A stretch of 64,000 bases of DNA from Rhodoglobus sp. (GTDB taxonomy: Bacteria > Actinomycetota > Actinomycetes > Actinomycetales > Microbacteriaceae), in assembly GCA_025463515.1 (NCBI GenBank), contig JAODAQ010000039.1, forward strand, positions 1 to 64,000. The letters are read 5' to 3'. The position numbers and the translations under genes are program-made. Positions 54,870-64,000 of this stretch are shown here, one piece after another (the first letter of the stretch is position 1; each line of letters begins with the position of its first letter). The notes beneath the pieces are model-generated. The model ran no database searches. It was not told where the DNA came from and saw only the letters and a list, made by a program, of their open reading frames with translations.

Positions 54870-56618
54870 GTGACTGACAGCCGACTGACCCCCGAGACCC
54901 GTGAGCGCGCCCTGGAGCGCCTCGCGGCCAGCACCACTGCGGGTGAAGAACTCGACGTACTCATCATCGGCGGCGGCGTCACGGGCGCCGGCATCGCGCT
55001 GGATGCCGTGAGCCGCGGCCTCTCGACGGCCGTCGTCGAGGCCCAGGACTGGGCCTCCGGCACGTCGAGCCGCTCGAGCAAGCTCGTGCACGGCGGGCTG
55101 CGCTACCTCCAGATGCTGGACTTCAAGCTCGTGCTCGAAGCGCTCAAGGAGCGCGACCTGCTGCTCACCGAGATCGCACCCCACCTGGTGCGGCCCCTGC
55201 CCTTCCTCTACCCCCTGCGCACCCGGGTGTTCGAGCGCGCGTTCGTCGGGGCGGGCATCCTGCTGTACGACCTGCTGGCGAGCATCCGCCGGGGCAAGCG
55301 CGCCCTGCCGTTCCACCGCCACCTCTCGCGGGCCGGTCTCACGAAGGTGTTCCCCGACTTCGCGAAGTCGGCGGCCGTCGGCGCCATCGAGTACTGGGAC
55401 GCCAACGTCGACGACGCCCGGCTCGTGCTCACGGTCATGCGCACCGCTGTCTCGTACGGGGCCCACGCGGCCTCCCGCACCCAGGTCGTCGAGCTCACCA
55501 AGAACGCGGCGGGCGCCGTCGACGGCGCGCTGCTCATGGACCTCGAGTCCGGCAAGACCATCCCGGTGAAGGCGAAGACCGTGATCAGCTCCACGGGCGT
55601 CTGGACCGAGGAGTCGCAGGCCCTGGCCGATGACGAGGGCGGCCTGCGCGTCCTCGCGTCGAAGGGCATCCACATCGTCGTGCCGCGCGACCGCATCGAG
55701 GGCACCCCCGGGCTCATCCTGCAGACGTCGAAGAGCGTGCTGTTCGTGATCCCGTGGTCGCGCTACTGGGTGATCGGCACCACCGACACCCCGTGGAACG
55801 AGGACCTGATGAACCCGGTCGCCACGGCGGCCGACATCGACTACGTGCTCGCCGAGGCCAACAAGGTGCTCGCGCGGCCGATCTCGCGCGACGACATCAT
55901 CGGCACCTGGGCCGGCCTCCGCCCGCTCCTGCAGCCCGGGACCAAGGAGGGCACGCAGTCCGCCAAGGTGTCGCGCGAGCACACCGTGGCCTCGCCGGTT
56001 CCCGGGCTGGTCGCGATCGCGGGCGGCAAGTTCACGACGTACCGCGTGATGGCGAAGGACGCAGTCGACTTCGCCCTCGGCGCCGCTGCCAAGCACAACC
56101 CGAGCGTGACGACGACGATCCCGCTGGAGGGCGCCCACGGCTTCCTCACCGCCGAGCACGAGCTCGCCTCCGTGATCGAGCACCTCGGCTGGGACAGGGC
56201 GATGACCGACCACCTGTTCCACCGCTACGGCGCGAACATCCGCGACATCGCCCAGATTGCCCAGGCCGACCCGACGGCGGCGAAGCCGCTCGAGCACGCG
56301 CCCGCCTACCTCCGCGCCGAGATCATCTACGCGATGACTCACGAGGGCGCCCTCCATCTCGACGACCTCATGATGCGCCGCACGCGCATGGTCTACGAGT
56401 ACCTGAACGAGGCGCAGGATGCCCTCCCCGAGGTCGCCGAGATCGCGAAGTCGACCCTCGGCTGGACGGCGAAGCAGGCAGCCCGCGAGACCGACCTCTA
56501 CCGCAAGCGCGCGGCAGCGGACGCGATGGCCGCGCTCCAGCACGACGACGCGAGCGCCTCGCGCGAGCGCGACAAGGCGGAGGAGGTCGTTCCGATGATC
56601 GACCTCGCCGTTCACTAG
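54870..56618 (+). CDS. glpD: Glycerol-3-phosphate dehydrogenase/oxidase
   Basis: [53 protein letters not shown]. Confidence 0.96.
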   Translation: MTDSRLTPETRERALERLAASTTAGEELDVLIIGGGVTGAGIALDAVSRGLSTAVVEAQDWASGTSSRSSKLVHGGLRYLQMLDFKLVLEALKERDLLLTEIAPHLVRPLPFLYPLRTRVFERAFVGAGILLYDLLASIRRGKRALPFHRHLSRAGLTKVFPDFAKSAAVGAIEYWDANVDDARLVLTVMRTAVSYGAHAASRTQVVELTKNAAGAVDGALLMDLESGKTIPVKAKTVISSTGVWTEESQALADDEGGLRVLASKGIHIVVPRDRIEGTPGLILQTSKSVLFVIPWSRYWVIGTTDTPWNEDLMNPVATAADIDYVLAEANKVLARPISRDDIIGTWAGLRPLLQPGTKEGTQSAKVSREHTVASPVPGLVAIAGGKFTTYRVMAKDAVDFALGAAAKHNPSVTTTIPLEGAHGFLTAEHELASVIEHLGWDRAMTDHLFHRYGANIRDIAQIAQADPTAAKPLEHAPAYLRAEIIYAMTHEGALHLDDLMMRRTRMVYEYLNEAQDALPEVAEIAKSTLGWTAKQAARETDLYRKRAAADAMAALQHDDASASRERDKAEEVVPMIDLAVH

Positions 56619-56659
56619 CCGTCCCACCACCCCAGCCTCAACGAAGAGAGCACGAGAGC

Positions 56660-58177
56660 ATGCCCGAGTACGTCCTGGCGATCGACCAGGGGACCACGAG
56701 TTCCCGCGCGATCGTCTTCGACCACGCCGCCCGCGTCGTCGCCTCCGGCCAGCTCGAGCACGAGCAGATCTTCCCGCGGGCGGGCTGGGTCGAGCACGAT
56801 CCCGCCGAGATCTGGAACAACGTGCGGGAAGCCGTCGGCATCGCCCTCACGCGCGCGAACCTCACGGCCGAGGACCTGGCAGCGGTCGGCATCACCAACC
56901 AGCGCGAGACCACCGTCGTGTGGGACAGGCGCACGGGCATCCCTGTCTCGAATGCCATCGTCTGGCAGGACACCCGGACGCAGAAGCTCGTCGACGAGCT
57001 CGGCGGGTCTGTCGGCACCGACCGCTACAAGAGCATCGTCGGCCTGCCGCTGGCCACCTACTTCGCCGGGCCCAAGGTCCGCTGGATCCTGGACAACATC
57101 GACGGCGCCCGTGAGGCAGCCGACCGCGGCGACCTCTACTTCGGCACCATGGACACCTGGCTGCTGTGGAACCTCACCGGCGGCACCGACGGCGGCATCC
57201 ACGTCACGGATGTCACGAACGCCTCCCGCACGATGCTCATGGACCTCGAGACGCTCCAGTGGCGGGACGACATCGCGGCCGAGATGGGCATCCCGCTCTC
57301 CATGCTCCCCGAGATCCGCTCCTCCTCGGAGGTCTACGGCAAGGGCCGCGCGCACGGCATGCTCCCGGGGGTGCCGATCGCGGGCATCCTCGGCGACCAG
57401 CAGGCTGCAACGTTCGGGCAGGCCTGCTTCTCCGAGGGCATGGCGAAGAACACCTACGGCACGGGCAATTTCCTTCTCCTGAACACGGGCAGCAAGCGCG
57501 TCCTCAGCAAGAACGGGCTGCTCACCACCGTCTGCTACAAGATCGGCGACGCGGCCCCGGTGTACGCGCTCGAGGGCTCGATCGCCGTCACCGGGTCGCT
57601 CGTGCAGTGGCTGCGCGACAACCTCGGCATGTTCACCGACGCCCCCGACATCGAGAAGCTCGCCCGCCAGGTCGACGACAACGGCGGCGCCTACTTCGTC
57701 CCCGCCTTCTCGGGGCTGTTCGCCCCCTACTGGCGGCCGGATGCCCGTGGCGCACTCCTCGGACTGACCAGGTACGTCACCAAGAACCACATCGCCAGGG
57801 CCGCGCTCGAGGCGACGGCGTTCCAGACCCGCGAGGTGATGGATGCGATGAACGCCGACGCGGGCGTCGACCTCGCCGAGCTGCGCGTCGACGGCGGCAT
57901 GGTCGCCAACGAGCTGCTCATGCAGTTCCAGGCCGACCAGCTCGGGGTCGACGTCATCCGGCCCAAGGTCACCGAGACCACCGCCCTCGGCGCAGCTTTC
58001 GCCGCGGGCATCGCCGTCGGGTTCTGGAACGGCGAACAGGACGTCATCGACAACTGGTCGGAGGACAAGCGGTGGTCGCCGACCATGGCCCCGCTCGAGC
58101 GCGACCAGCTGTACCGCAACTGGAAGAAAGCGGTGACGAAGACCATGGGGTGGGTGGACGGGGACGTGGAGATCTAA
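56660..58177 (+). CDS. glpK: Glycerol kinase
   Basis: [68 protein letters not shown]. Confidence 0.98.
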   Translation: MPEYVLAIDQGTTSSRAIVFDHAARVVASGQLEHEQIFPRAGWVEHDPAEIWNNVREAVGIALTRANLTAEDLAAVGITNQRETTVVWDRRTGIPVSNAIVWQDTRTQKLVDELGGSVGTDRYKSIVGLPLATYFAGPKVRWILDNIDGAREAADRGDLYFGTMDTWLLWNLTGGTDGGIHVTDVTNASRTMLMDLETLQWRDDIAAEMGIPLSMLPEIRSSSEVYGKGRAHGMLPGVPIAGILGDQQAATFGQACFSEGMAKNTYGTGNFLLLNTGSKRVLSKNGLLTTVCYKIGDAAPVYALEGSIAVTGSLVQWLRDNLGMFTDAPDIEKLARQVDDNGGAYFVPAFSGLFAPYWRPDARGALLGLTRYVTKNHIARAALEATAFQTREVMDAMNADAGVDLAELRVDGGMVANELLMQFQADQLGVDVIRPKVTETTALGAAFAAGIAVGFWNGEQDVIDNWSEDKRWSPTMAPLERDQLYRNWKKAVTKTMGWVDGDVEI

Positions 58178-60069
58178 TGACCGACAACAACGCATCAACA
58201 CAAGGGAGTGAAATGGCTGAAGTAGCTACAAGACCGAAACTGGTGAGACGGAACAGCTTCTGGCTCGCGCTGTCGCTGGTACTGATGGTGGTCTCCTCCA
58301 TCGTCGCCTCGGCCGTGCAGACGTCCGGGTACACCGTCACCGTCAAGGACATGAGCTGGGAGACCTCGAACGGCGAGTCGATGAGCGCACTGCTCTACAA
58401 GCCGAACGCCGTCTCCGCCGACAACAAGGCGCCGGCGATCGTCGTCGCCCACGGCTGGTGGAACAACAAGGAGATGCAGGACGCGAACTACGTCGAGCTC
58501 GCTCGCCGCGGCTACGTCGTGCTCTCCATCGACATGTACGGCCACGGTGACTCGGACTACCTCAAGTACTCCGACCTCGCCGCGAACGGCACCGGCATGT
58601 ACGACGGTGTCAAGCTCCTCGCCACCCTGCCGTACGTCGACACGAGCAAGATCGGCGTCTCGGGCCACTCCAACGGCGCCCGTGCGGCGAACTTCTCGGT
58701 CGCGATCGACAACGCCGCCGACAAGCCGCTCATCGCCGCCGTGTTCCTCGTGGACAACGACCCGGTGTACCGCGACTCGGCGAACGACAACGCGTACTTC
58801 AACATGTACGGCGACCGGGACACCGGCCTCGTGGCTGACCAGTACGACGAGTTCTTCTTCCGCTCCTACAGCGCGGAGGGTGTGCGCCTGACGTCGCCGC
58901 GTGACTACATCGGCACGGACAACGCCCAGTCGTTCCTCAACTACGGAGTCGACCCCACGAAGGACGGCGAGAAGCGCGACGCGAACACCATCTACGACGA
59001 CGGCGGCAGCATCCGTGTCGTCTACACCCCGGCGCAGACGCACCCCTGGGGCACCATCTCCGCGCAGACGGTCTCCGACCAGATCGCGTTCTGGCAGGAG
59101 GCGTTCGGCGCCCCCACCGCCATCGACTCCGGCTCGCAGACCTGGCAGTGGAAGGAGCTGTTCACGACCCTCGGCCTCATCGGGTTCATGATCTTCCTCC
59201 TCGCCTTCGCCCGTGCACTGCTGACGACCCGCGCCTTCGCGGGCCTCAAGGCAGAGCAGCCGGTCGCGACCGTGAACACCCGCAAGGGCCTCGCGTGGTT
59301 CTGGGGCGGCCTGCTCGTCTCGGCGCTGTTCTCGGGCTTCAGCTACGTGCTCCTGAGCCAGGCATCCTGGATGTCGGGCATCGCCTTCAACGCGGTTCCC
59401 ACGATCTTCACGCAGGGAGCGGTGTTCTTCATCGCGTTCTGGGCGGCGATCAACGGCGTCGCGGCGATCGTCATCATGGGCCTGTCGTACCTGCTGTTCG
59501 GCCGTCGCAACGGTCTTGCGCCCCGTGCGCTCGGCCTGCTGCCCGGCTGGAGGAAGTTCTTCCAGGCACTCGGGCTCGCCGCAGTGACCGTGGCCGCGGC
59601 CTACCTGATCGTCTTCTTCTTCAGCTGGCTGCTGCACACCGACTTCCGCTGGTGGGTCATCGCCGTGAAGGACTTCGGTCCTGACAAGCTGTGGATCGGG
59701 CTGCTCTACGTGCCGTTCTTCCTGGTCTACTTCCTGGCCAACTCGGTGGCGATCAACGTCTTCAACCGCTTCACTCTCCGGGGCAAGGAGTGGCTGAACA
59801 CGCTCGTGCTGGCGCTCGTCAACGCGCTCGCGCCGATCGTCCTCGTGGTCGCGCAGTACACGACCTTCTTCATCACGGGAGAGCCGATCCCCGGGTTCAG
59901 CGGTATCGCCAGCATCTGGCTCTTCCCGGTGATCCTGATCCTCGCGGCGACGGCTGTGCTCTCGCGCAAGCTCTACCGCGCGACTGGCAACCCCTACATC
60001 GGCGGCTTCATCAGCGCCGCGGTGGTGACTCTCGTGGCCGTGACCAACACGCTCACGGTCGTCTACTAA
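58177..60069 (+). CDS. Alpha/beta hydrolase fused to C-terminal polytopic membrane domain
   Basis: N-term TM anchor, AIVVAHGWWNNKEMQ...GVSGHSNGARAANFS, then about 8 TM helices; start may be ATG 58213. Confidence 0.85.
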   Translation: MTDNNASTQGSEMAEVATRPKLVRRNSFWLALSLVLMVVSSIVASAVQTSGYTVTVKDMSWETSNGESMSALLYKPNAVSADNKAPAIVVAHGWWNNKEMQDANYVELARRGYVVLSIDMYGHGDSDYLKYSDLAANGTGMYDGVKLLATLPYVDTSKIGVSGHSNGARAANFSVAIDNAADKPLIAAVFLVDNDPVYRDSANDNAYFNMYGDRDTGLVADQYDEFFFRSYSAEGVRLTSPRDYIGTDNAQSFLNYGVDPTKDGEKRDANTIYDDGGSIRVVYTPAQTHPWGTISAQTVSDQIAFWQEAFGAPTAIDSGSQTWQWKELFTTLGLIGFMIFLLAFARALLTTRAFAGLKAEQPVATVNTRKGLAWFWGGLLVSALFSGFSYVLLSQASWMSGIAFNAVPTIFTQGAVFFIAFWAAINGVAAIVIMGLSYLLFGRRNGLAPRALGLLPGWRKFFQALGLAAVTVAAAYLIVFFFSWLLHTDFRWWVIAVKDFGPDKLWIGLLYVPFFLVYFLANSVAINVFNRFTLRGKEWLNTLVLALVNALAPIVLVVAQYTTFFITGEPIPGFSGIASIWLFPVILILAATAVLSRKLYRATGNPYIGGFISAAVVTLVAVTNTLTVVY

Positions 60070-60084
60070 CCACGTAGCACTGGC

Positions 60085-60118
60085 GAAGCCCCGGGCCTTT
60101 GGGCCCGGGGCTTCGTCG
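60085..60118 (+). terminator. Strong hairpin gaagccccgggcc-tttg-ggcccggggcttc
   Basis: 13-bp perfect stem directly 3' of the glp operon. Confidence 0.8.
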
Positions 60119-60234
60119 CGTCGGGGCGGCGGGCCTGCCCACGGGCCCGGCCCACGGCCCGGAGCCCCGAGCCCACGACCCCCGAGCCCCGAGCTCAGAG
60201 CTCACACAACCCACAACCCAGAACCCATCGCCAT

Positions 60235-60288
60235 TCACCGTATTCAGGACAACCCGCGCGCCGTCGAGAAACGTCCTGAATTCGGTGA
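60235..60288. repeat. Intergenic inverted repeat tcaccgtattcaggac / gtcctgaattcggtga
   Basis: 16-bp arms, 1 mismatch, 22-nt loop; C-rich tract 60115-60230 on the left (G-rich on the minus strand). Confidence 0.85.
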
Positions 60289-60372
60289 GCGAACTGAGTG
60301 CAGCTGGGCAGCCCTGCGATACTCGTTCGAGGCGTGGCGGGAATGCCGGGCATCCGTGCGTCGTTGACTTGG

Positions 60373-60390
60373 TCGATGCGAACGCATCGA
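60373..60390. promoter_or_regulatory. Perfect palindrome tcgatgcg-aa-cgcatcga upstream of the LLM oxidoreductase
   Basis: 8-bp arms, 2-nt spacer. Confidence 0.55.
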
Positions 60391-60397
60391 ACCCGGT

Positions 60398-60420
60398 GGG
60401 AGAGCGGGAGAGCGGGAGAG
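60398..60420 (+). repeat. 8-bp tandem repeat (gggagagc)x~2.9 containing the ribosome binding site
   Basis: gggagagc gggagagc gggagag immediately before ATG at 60423. Confidence 0.8.
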
Positions 60421-60422
60421 AC

Positions 60423-61454
60423 ATGGCAGACGTGGAGTTCGGACTCGACACCTTCGGCGACGTGACCGTGGGGCTGGACGGCAGCCCGGTGAGCCAGGCG
60501 CAGGTGATCCGCAACGTGGTCGCCGAGGCGGTGCTGGCCGACGAGCTCGGACTGGACTTCATCGGCGTGGGCGAGCACCACCGCGTGGACTTCGCCGTCG
60601 CCGCGCCCGAGGTCGTGCTCGCGGGCATCGCGACGGCCACGAAGAACATCCACCTGGGCTCCGCCGTGACGGTGCTGAGCTCGGACGACCCGATCCGGGT
60701 ATTCCAGCGCTTCGCTACCGTCGACGCGCTCAGCAACGGGCGCGCGGAGGTCATCCTCGGGCGCGGCTCGTTCACCGAGTCGTTCCCGCTCTTCGGCTTC
60801 GACCTCGCCCAGTACGAGCAGCTGTTCGAGGAGAAGCTCGACCTGTTCTCCGAGGTGATCAAGGAGAAGCCCGTGACCTGGGCGGGCGAGCTGCGGCCGC
60901 CCCTCAAGGACAAGGACATCTACCCGCGCACCGAGAGCGGCCACCTCAAGACCTGGATCGGCGTGGGCGGCAGCCCCGAGTCCGTGGTGCGCGCCGCGCG
61001 CTACGAGCTCCCGCTCGTGCTCGCGATCATCGGCGGCGACCCCGCCCGGTTCGCGCCGTACGTCGACCTGTTCCACCGCGCGCTCGCCCAGCTCGAGAAG
61101 CCCGACCTCCCGATCGCCGTGCACTCGCCGGGCTATATCGCGGACACCGACGCCGAGGCCGCCGAGCAGTACTTCGACCACCACAAGGCCATGCGCGACC
61201 GCATCGGCGCCGAGCGCGGCTGGGGCGAGTCCACCCGGGCCGAGTTCGACAACGAGATCGCGCACGGCTCGCTCTACCTCGGCTCGCCGGAGACGGTCGC
61301 CCGGAAGGTCGCGAAGACCATCCAGACGCTCGGCATCCAGCGCTTCGACCTCAAGTACAGCGCGGGGACCCTGCCCCACGACCGCATGATGAAGTCGATC
61401 GAGCTCTACGGCACCAAGGTGCTGCCCATGGTGAAGGACATCCTTGCGGGCTGA
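60423..61454 (+). CDS. LLM class flavin-dependent oxidoreductase
   Basis: FGLDTFGDVTVGLDGSPVSQAQVIRNVVAEAVLADELGLDFIGVGEHHRVDFAVAAPEVVLAGIATATKNIHLGSAVTVLSSDDPIRVFQRFATVDALSNGRAEVILGRGSF. Confidence 0.95.
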   Translation: MADVEFGLDTFGDVTVGLDGSPVSQAQVIRNVVAEAVLADELGLDFIGVGEHHRVDFAVAAPEVVLAGIATATKNIHLGSAVTVLSSDDPIRVFQRFATVDALSNGRAEVILGRGSFTESFPLFGFDLAQYEQLFEEKLDLFSEVIKEKPVTWAGELRPPLKDKDIYPRTESGHLKTWIGVGGSPESVVRAARYELPLVLAIIGGDPARFAPYVDLFHRALAQLEKPDLPIAVHSPGYIADTDAEAAEQYFDHHKAMRDRIGAERGWGESTRAEFDNEIAHGSLYLGSPETVARKVAKTIQTLGIQRFDLKYSAGTLPHDRMMKSIELYGTKVLPMVKDILAG

Positions 61455-61461
61455 GTAGGCC

Positions 61462-61496
61462 GTTTCGATACGCGCGCCAGAGCGCACTACTCAACC
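61462..61496. repeat. Dispersed palindromic repeat gtttcgatacgcgcgccagagcgcactactcaacc
   Basis: Reverse-complement-related to 3316-3349. Confidence 0.8.
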
Positions 61497-62362
61497 GGCG
61501 GCTGGCTGGCCTTGCGCTTCCGGTTCCACCGGATGATCGCGATGACCACGAACGTGATCAGGCCCGCGAACACCAGCCACGGCAGCAGCACACCGAGGGC
61601 CACGAGCAGGCCAGCGAAGAACGCCACGAACGCGGCCCAACCGGCGGCGAGACCGTCGAGGAAGCTGACCGGCTGCGCGACCGGCCCCTCGAACACCGTG
61701 ACGAGGTTGAGCGTCACCGTCGACAGGCTCACCTGGTCGGCGTAGTAGCGCCGCTCGCTCTCGAGGCTCTCGAGCTGCGCCTGGCGGTCGGAGATCGCCG
61801 TCTCGAGCTGGATGAGCGTGTCGGTGTCCGTCGCGTTCGCGAGCAGGGCGAGCAGGCGGTCGACGGATGCCGAGAGCGCCGTGATCCGGGCGTCGAGGTC
61901 CTGCGTGGTCATCGTGACGTCGCTCGAGTTGAGCGACACCTCCTCGACCGTGCCGAGCTTGCGGAGCTGGTCGAGGGCCTCGGTGAGCTTCGCCGACGGG
62001 ATGCGCAGGGTCAGCGTCGCGCTGCCGTTGTCGGTGTCATCCTTCGGTGCGTACTCGCTGCGGCCGTCGATGCGCCCGCCGCTCTGCTCCGTGATCCGCA
62101 CGGCGTCGGCCGCGGCATCCGTCGGATCGTCGACCGTGATCGTGACCCAGCCCGTCGTGATGACCTGGCGGTCGCCCGCCGCGACTTGATCGGCGCCGGC
62201 CTCGGACTTGCTGCCGTCGGAGAACTCGGTGCCGGGCTGGACCTGGGGAGCGGACACGCCACCGGAATCGGAGTCGGACATGCCGCTGCTCGCCGCGGAG
62301 CACCCGGTGAGGGCGATCGTGGCAAGGACTAGTGCTGTGGGAATGGTGATTGTGCGCCTCAT
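61487..62362 (-). CDS. DUF4349 domain-containing lipoprotein
   Basis: Lipobox ATIALTGCSA; RQVITTGWVTITVDDPTDAAADAVRITEQSGGRIDGRSEY; coiled coil; C-term TM. Confidence 0.88.
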   Translation of the reverse strand: MRRTITIPTALVLATIALTGCSAASSGMSDSDSGGVSAPQVQPGTEFSDGSKSEAGADQVAAGDRQVITTGWVTITVDDPTDAAADAVRITEQSGGRIDGRSEYAPKDDTDNGSATLTLRIPSAKLTEALDQLRKLGTVEEVSLNSSDVTMTTQDLDARITALSASVDRLLALLANATDTDTLIQLETAISDRQAQLESLESERRYYADQVSLSTVTLNLVTVFEGPVAQPVSFLDGLAAGWAAFVAFFAGLLVALGVLLPWLVFAGLITFVVIAIIRWNRKRKASQPPVE

Positions 62363-62495
62363 GGCTTCACCGTACTGAGGCATTTTCACGGGCGTAACCC
62401 AACGTTTGTCACGATTCGATCGTCATTGCAAGCCCCTGCCCGGTCGCCGCAGAGCGACGTAGCGTCGAAAGGACAAACGAACGAAGGAGATCACC

Positions 62496-62711
62496 ATGGG
62501 ACTCATCGATGACGCCAAGGATGCCGCTGAGGCCACCGGCAAGAAGGTCGGCGAGTTCGTCGACGACACCAAGGAGCGCGTGAGCGACAGGGTCGACGAG
62601 GTCAAGGCCGACGCCGAGGTGAAGCGGGCGGAGGGCGACGTCAAGCGGGCGGAGGCCGAGCGCGACGCGACCGAGGCCAAGAACGACTACAAGGAGCGCC
62701 TCCGCGACTGA
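62496..62711 (+). CDS. Small hydrophilic, charged stress-type protein
   Basis: MGLIDDAKDAAEATGKKVGEFVDDTKERVSDRVDEVKADAEVKRAEGDVKRAEAERDATEAKNDYKERLRD; good RBS. Confidence 0.75.
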   Translation: MGLIDDAKDAAEATGKKVGEFVDDTKERVSDRVDEVKADAEVKRAEGDVKRAEAERDATEAKNDYKERLRD

Positions 62712-62744
62712 GTATCCCCGACCGCTGACCCCTGCCTCAGCGGG

Positions 62745-62775
62745 ACGGGAGCGCCTCCGGGCGCTCCCGTTTCGT
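62745..62775 (+). terminator. Hairpin acgggagcgcc-tccg-ggcgctcccgt + ttcgtcg
   Basis: 11-bp perfect stem after the small protein gene. Confidence 0.75.
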
Positions 62776-62790
62776 CGTTAAGCTGTGCCC

Positions 62791-63576
62791 ATGACGTGGT
62801 GGAGGGTGTTCCGGCCGCGCAGGGCGCCGCGTCTGCACATCGCGGGCGACGTGGGAGAGGGCCCGGTCATCGTGCTGGTGCACGGCATCGCGTCGTCTGC
62901 CGCGACGTTCCGCAAGCTCATCCCGCTGCTCTCCGACCGGCACCGCTGCATCTCGATCGACCTGCTGGGGTTCGGGGAGTCGCCGGTGCCCGAGGGCGCC
63001 GCCTACACGATCGAGGAGCACGTCGCCGCGATCCACGAGACCATCCGGTCGCTGCGCCTCCGTGCGCCGTTCGTGCTCGTGGGCCACTCCCTCGGCAGCC
63101 TGCTGTCCGCGCGCTATGCCGCGGTGCACCCCGAGCAGGTCTCCCGGCTCGTGCTCGTGAGCCCGCCGGTCTACCTCTCGCCCGCCGAGATCAGCGATCC
63201 GCGCGTGCGCCGGCAGGTCGGCGCGTACCTTCGCGTGTACGAGTTCATGCGCGCGAACAAGGCGTTCACGATGAGCACGGCGGCGCGCATCTCGCAGCTG
63301 TTCCAGCTCAAAGACGCCCTCGAGGTCACCGAGCGCAACTGGATCCCGTTCATGCTGAGCCTGCAGAACTGCATTGAGTCGCAGACCACGGTGAGCGATA
63401 TCGCCGCGGTCCGGGTGCCCATCGACGTCGTCTACGGCGCGCAGGACCAGTTCATCGCCGCCGGGACCATGCACATCATCGAGCAGATGCGGCACGTCAC
63501 GATGCACCGCGTCGAGGTGAACGACCACCTCGTGCGCGCGCGGCTCGCGCGCGCGGTGGCGAAGGTGGTCGACTGA
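62791..63576 (+). CDS. Alpha/beta hydrolase
   Basis: VIVLVHGIASSAATFRKLIPLLSDRHRCISIDLLGFGESPVPEGAAYTIEEH...LVGHSLGSLLSARYA. Confidence 0.92.
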   Translation: MTWWRVFRPRRAPRLHIAGDVGEGPVIVLVHGIASSAATFRKLIPLLSDRHRCISIDLLGFGESPVPEGAAYTIEEHVAAIHETIRSLRLRAPFVLVGHSLGSLLSARYAAVHPEQVSRLVLVSPPVYLSPAEISDPRVRRQVGAYLRVYEFMRANKAFTMSTAARISQLFQLKDALEVTERNWIPFMLSLQNCIESQTTVSDIAAVRVPIDVVYGAQDQFIAAGTMHIIEQMRHVTMHRVEVNDHLVRARLARAVAKVVD

Positions 63577-63608
63577 GCCGTGTCGTCGGCCCCGCCTAGG
63601 CTGGGGGG

Positions 63609-64000
63609 ATGCACAGCAGCGCCGCTCGTCTCGGCAGTCCCGTTTCCGTGATCGGCCTAGGCACCTGGCAGCTGGGCGCCGACTGGGGCGATGTGAGCGA
63701 GCGGGATGCCACGGCGATCCTCGAGGCGTCGGTCGAGTCGGGCGTGACCCTCTTCGACACCGCCGATGTCTACGGCGACGGGCGGAGCGAGCAGATCATC
63801 GGGTCGTTCATCCGGACGCACCCCGAGGTCTTCGTCGCCACCAAGATGGGCCGCCGCCTCGAGCAGCTGCCCGAGAACTACTCGATGGCGCACTTCCGCT
63901 CGTGGACCGACCGCTCGCGCGCCAACCTCGGCGTCGACACCCTTGACCTGGTGCAGCTGCACTGCCCACCGACCGCCGTCATCGAGAGCGACCGGGTGTT
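63609..64000 (+). CDS. Aldo/keto reductase (truncated by the window end)
   Basis: GLGTWQLGADWGDVSERDATAILEASVESGVTLFDTADVYGDGRSEQIIGSFI; no stop before 64000. Confidence 0.88.
   Translation, partial: MHSSAARLGSPVSVIGLGTWQLGADWGDVSERDATAILEASVESGVTLFDTADVYGDGRSEQIIGSFIRTHPEVFVATKMGRRLEQLPENYSMAHFRSWTDRSRANLGVDTLDLVQLHCPPTAVIESDRV

Noticed and set aside
54828-56630. 600-aa minus-strand ORF opposite glpD
   Set aside because: Shadow of glpD on the opposite strand.
57166-60069. 967-aa ORF merging glpK sequence with the membrane hydrolase
   Set aside because: The 5' part is an out-of-frame read of glpK; the real gene starts at 58177 or 58213.
60398-60420. Possible CRISPR-like short repeats
   Set aside because: Units are only 8 bp without spacers; no cas genes or CRISPR arrays anywhere in the window.
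1-64000. Prophage, integrative element or genomic island
   Set aside because: No integrase, transposase, capsid or toxin-antitoxin genes seen. The tRNA-Ala at 5360 has no direct-repeat att copy or adjacent integrase that I can find.

Overview
This is a 64 kb chromosomal window from a high-GC actinobacterium. Gene content and style suggest Microbacteriaceae, but that is an inference. It is densely coding, with many ATGA/GTGA translational couplings, one tRNA-Ala(CGC), and no rRNA, CRISPR array, phage or transposase. Main blocks: (i) housekeeping genes at 0.4-5.3 kb (mscL, FmdB-type zinc ribbon, 5-FTHF cyclo-ligase, galU, GNAT, geranylgeranyl-reductase-like); (ii) a flavin-monooxygenase block at 5.6-11.7 kb (StyA-like, EthD, AraC, flavin reductase, HpaB-like, ALDH) followed by a ROK/MFS/esterase block; (iii) a 2-oxoacid dehydrogenase operon (E1a, E1b, lipoyl-only protein, alpha/beta hydrolase) with a divergent Lrp regulator; (iv) a tightly coupled, unfamiliar catabolic operon at 19.9-31.4 kb (Liv-type ABC importer with fused LivM-LivG, malate synthase G, HpcH/HpaI aldolase, metal-dependent lactonase-like amidohydrolase, seven-repeat EAR/EPTP-like beta-propeller, unknown protein, GntR); (v) a complete aerobic phenylacetate (paa) cluster at 31.4-43.7 kb with PaaR-like operators; (vi) a small TetR / transmembrane-terpene-cyclase-like / FAD monooxygenase locus; (vii) a glycerol locus (SorC, glpD, glpK, hydrolase fused to a polytopic membrane domain). 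The best candidates for something undescribed are the 19.9-31.4 kb operon with its propeller protein, the split AcoC-like E2, the terpene-cyclase-like locus, and a recurrent intergenic composite of a long-arm hairpin plus an oriented G-rich tract. All calls come from reading the sequence and supplied translations. No database search was run.
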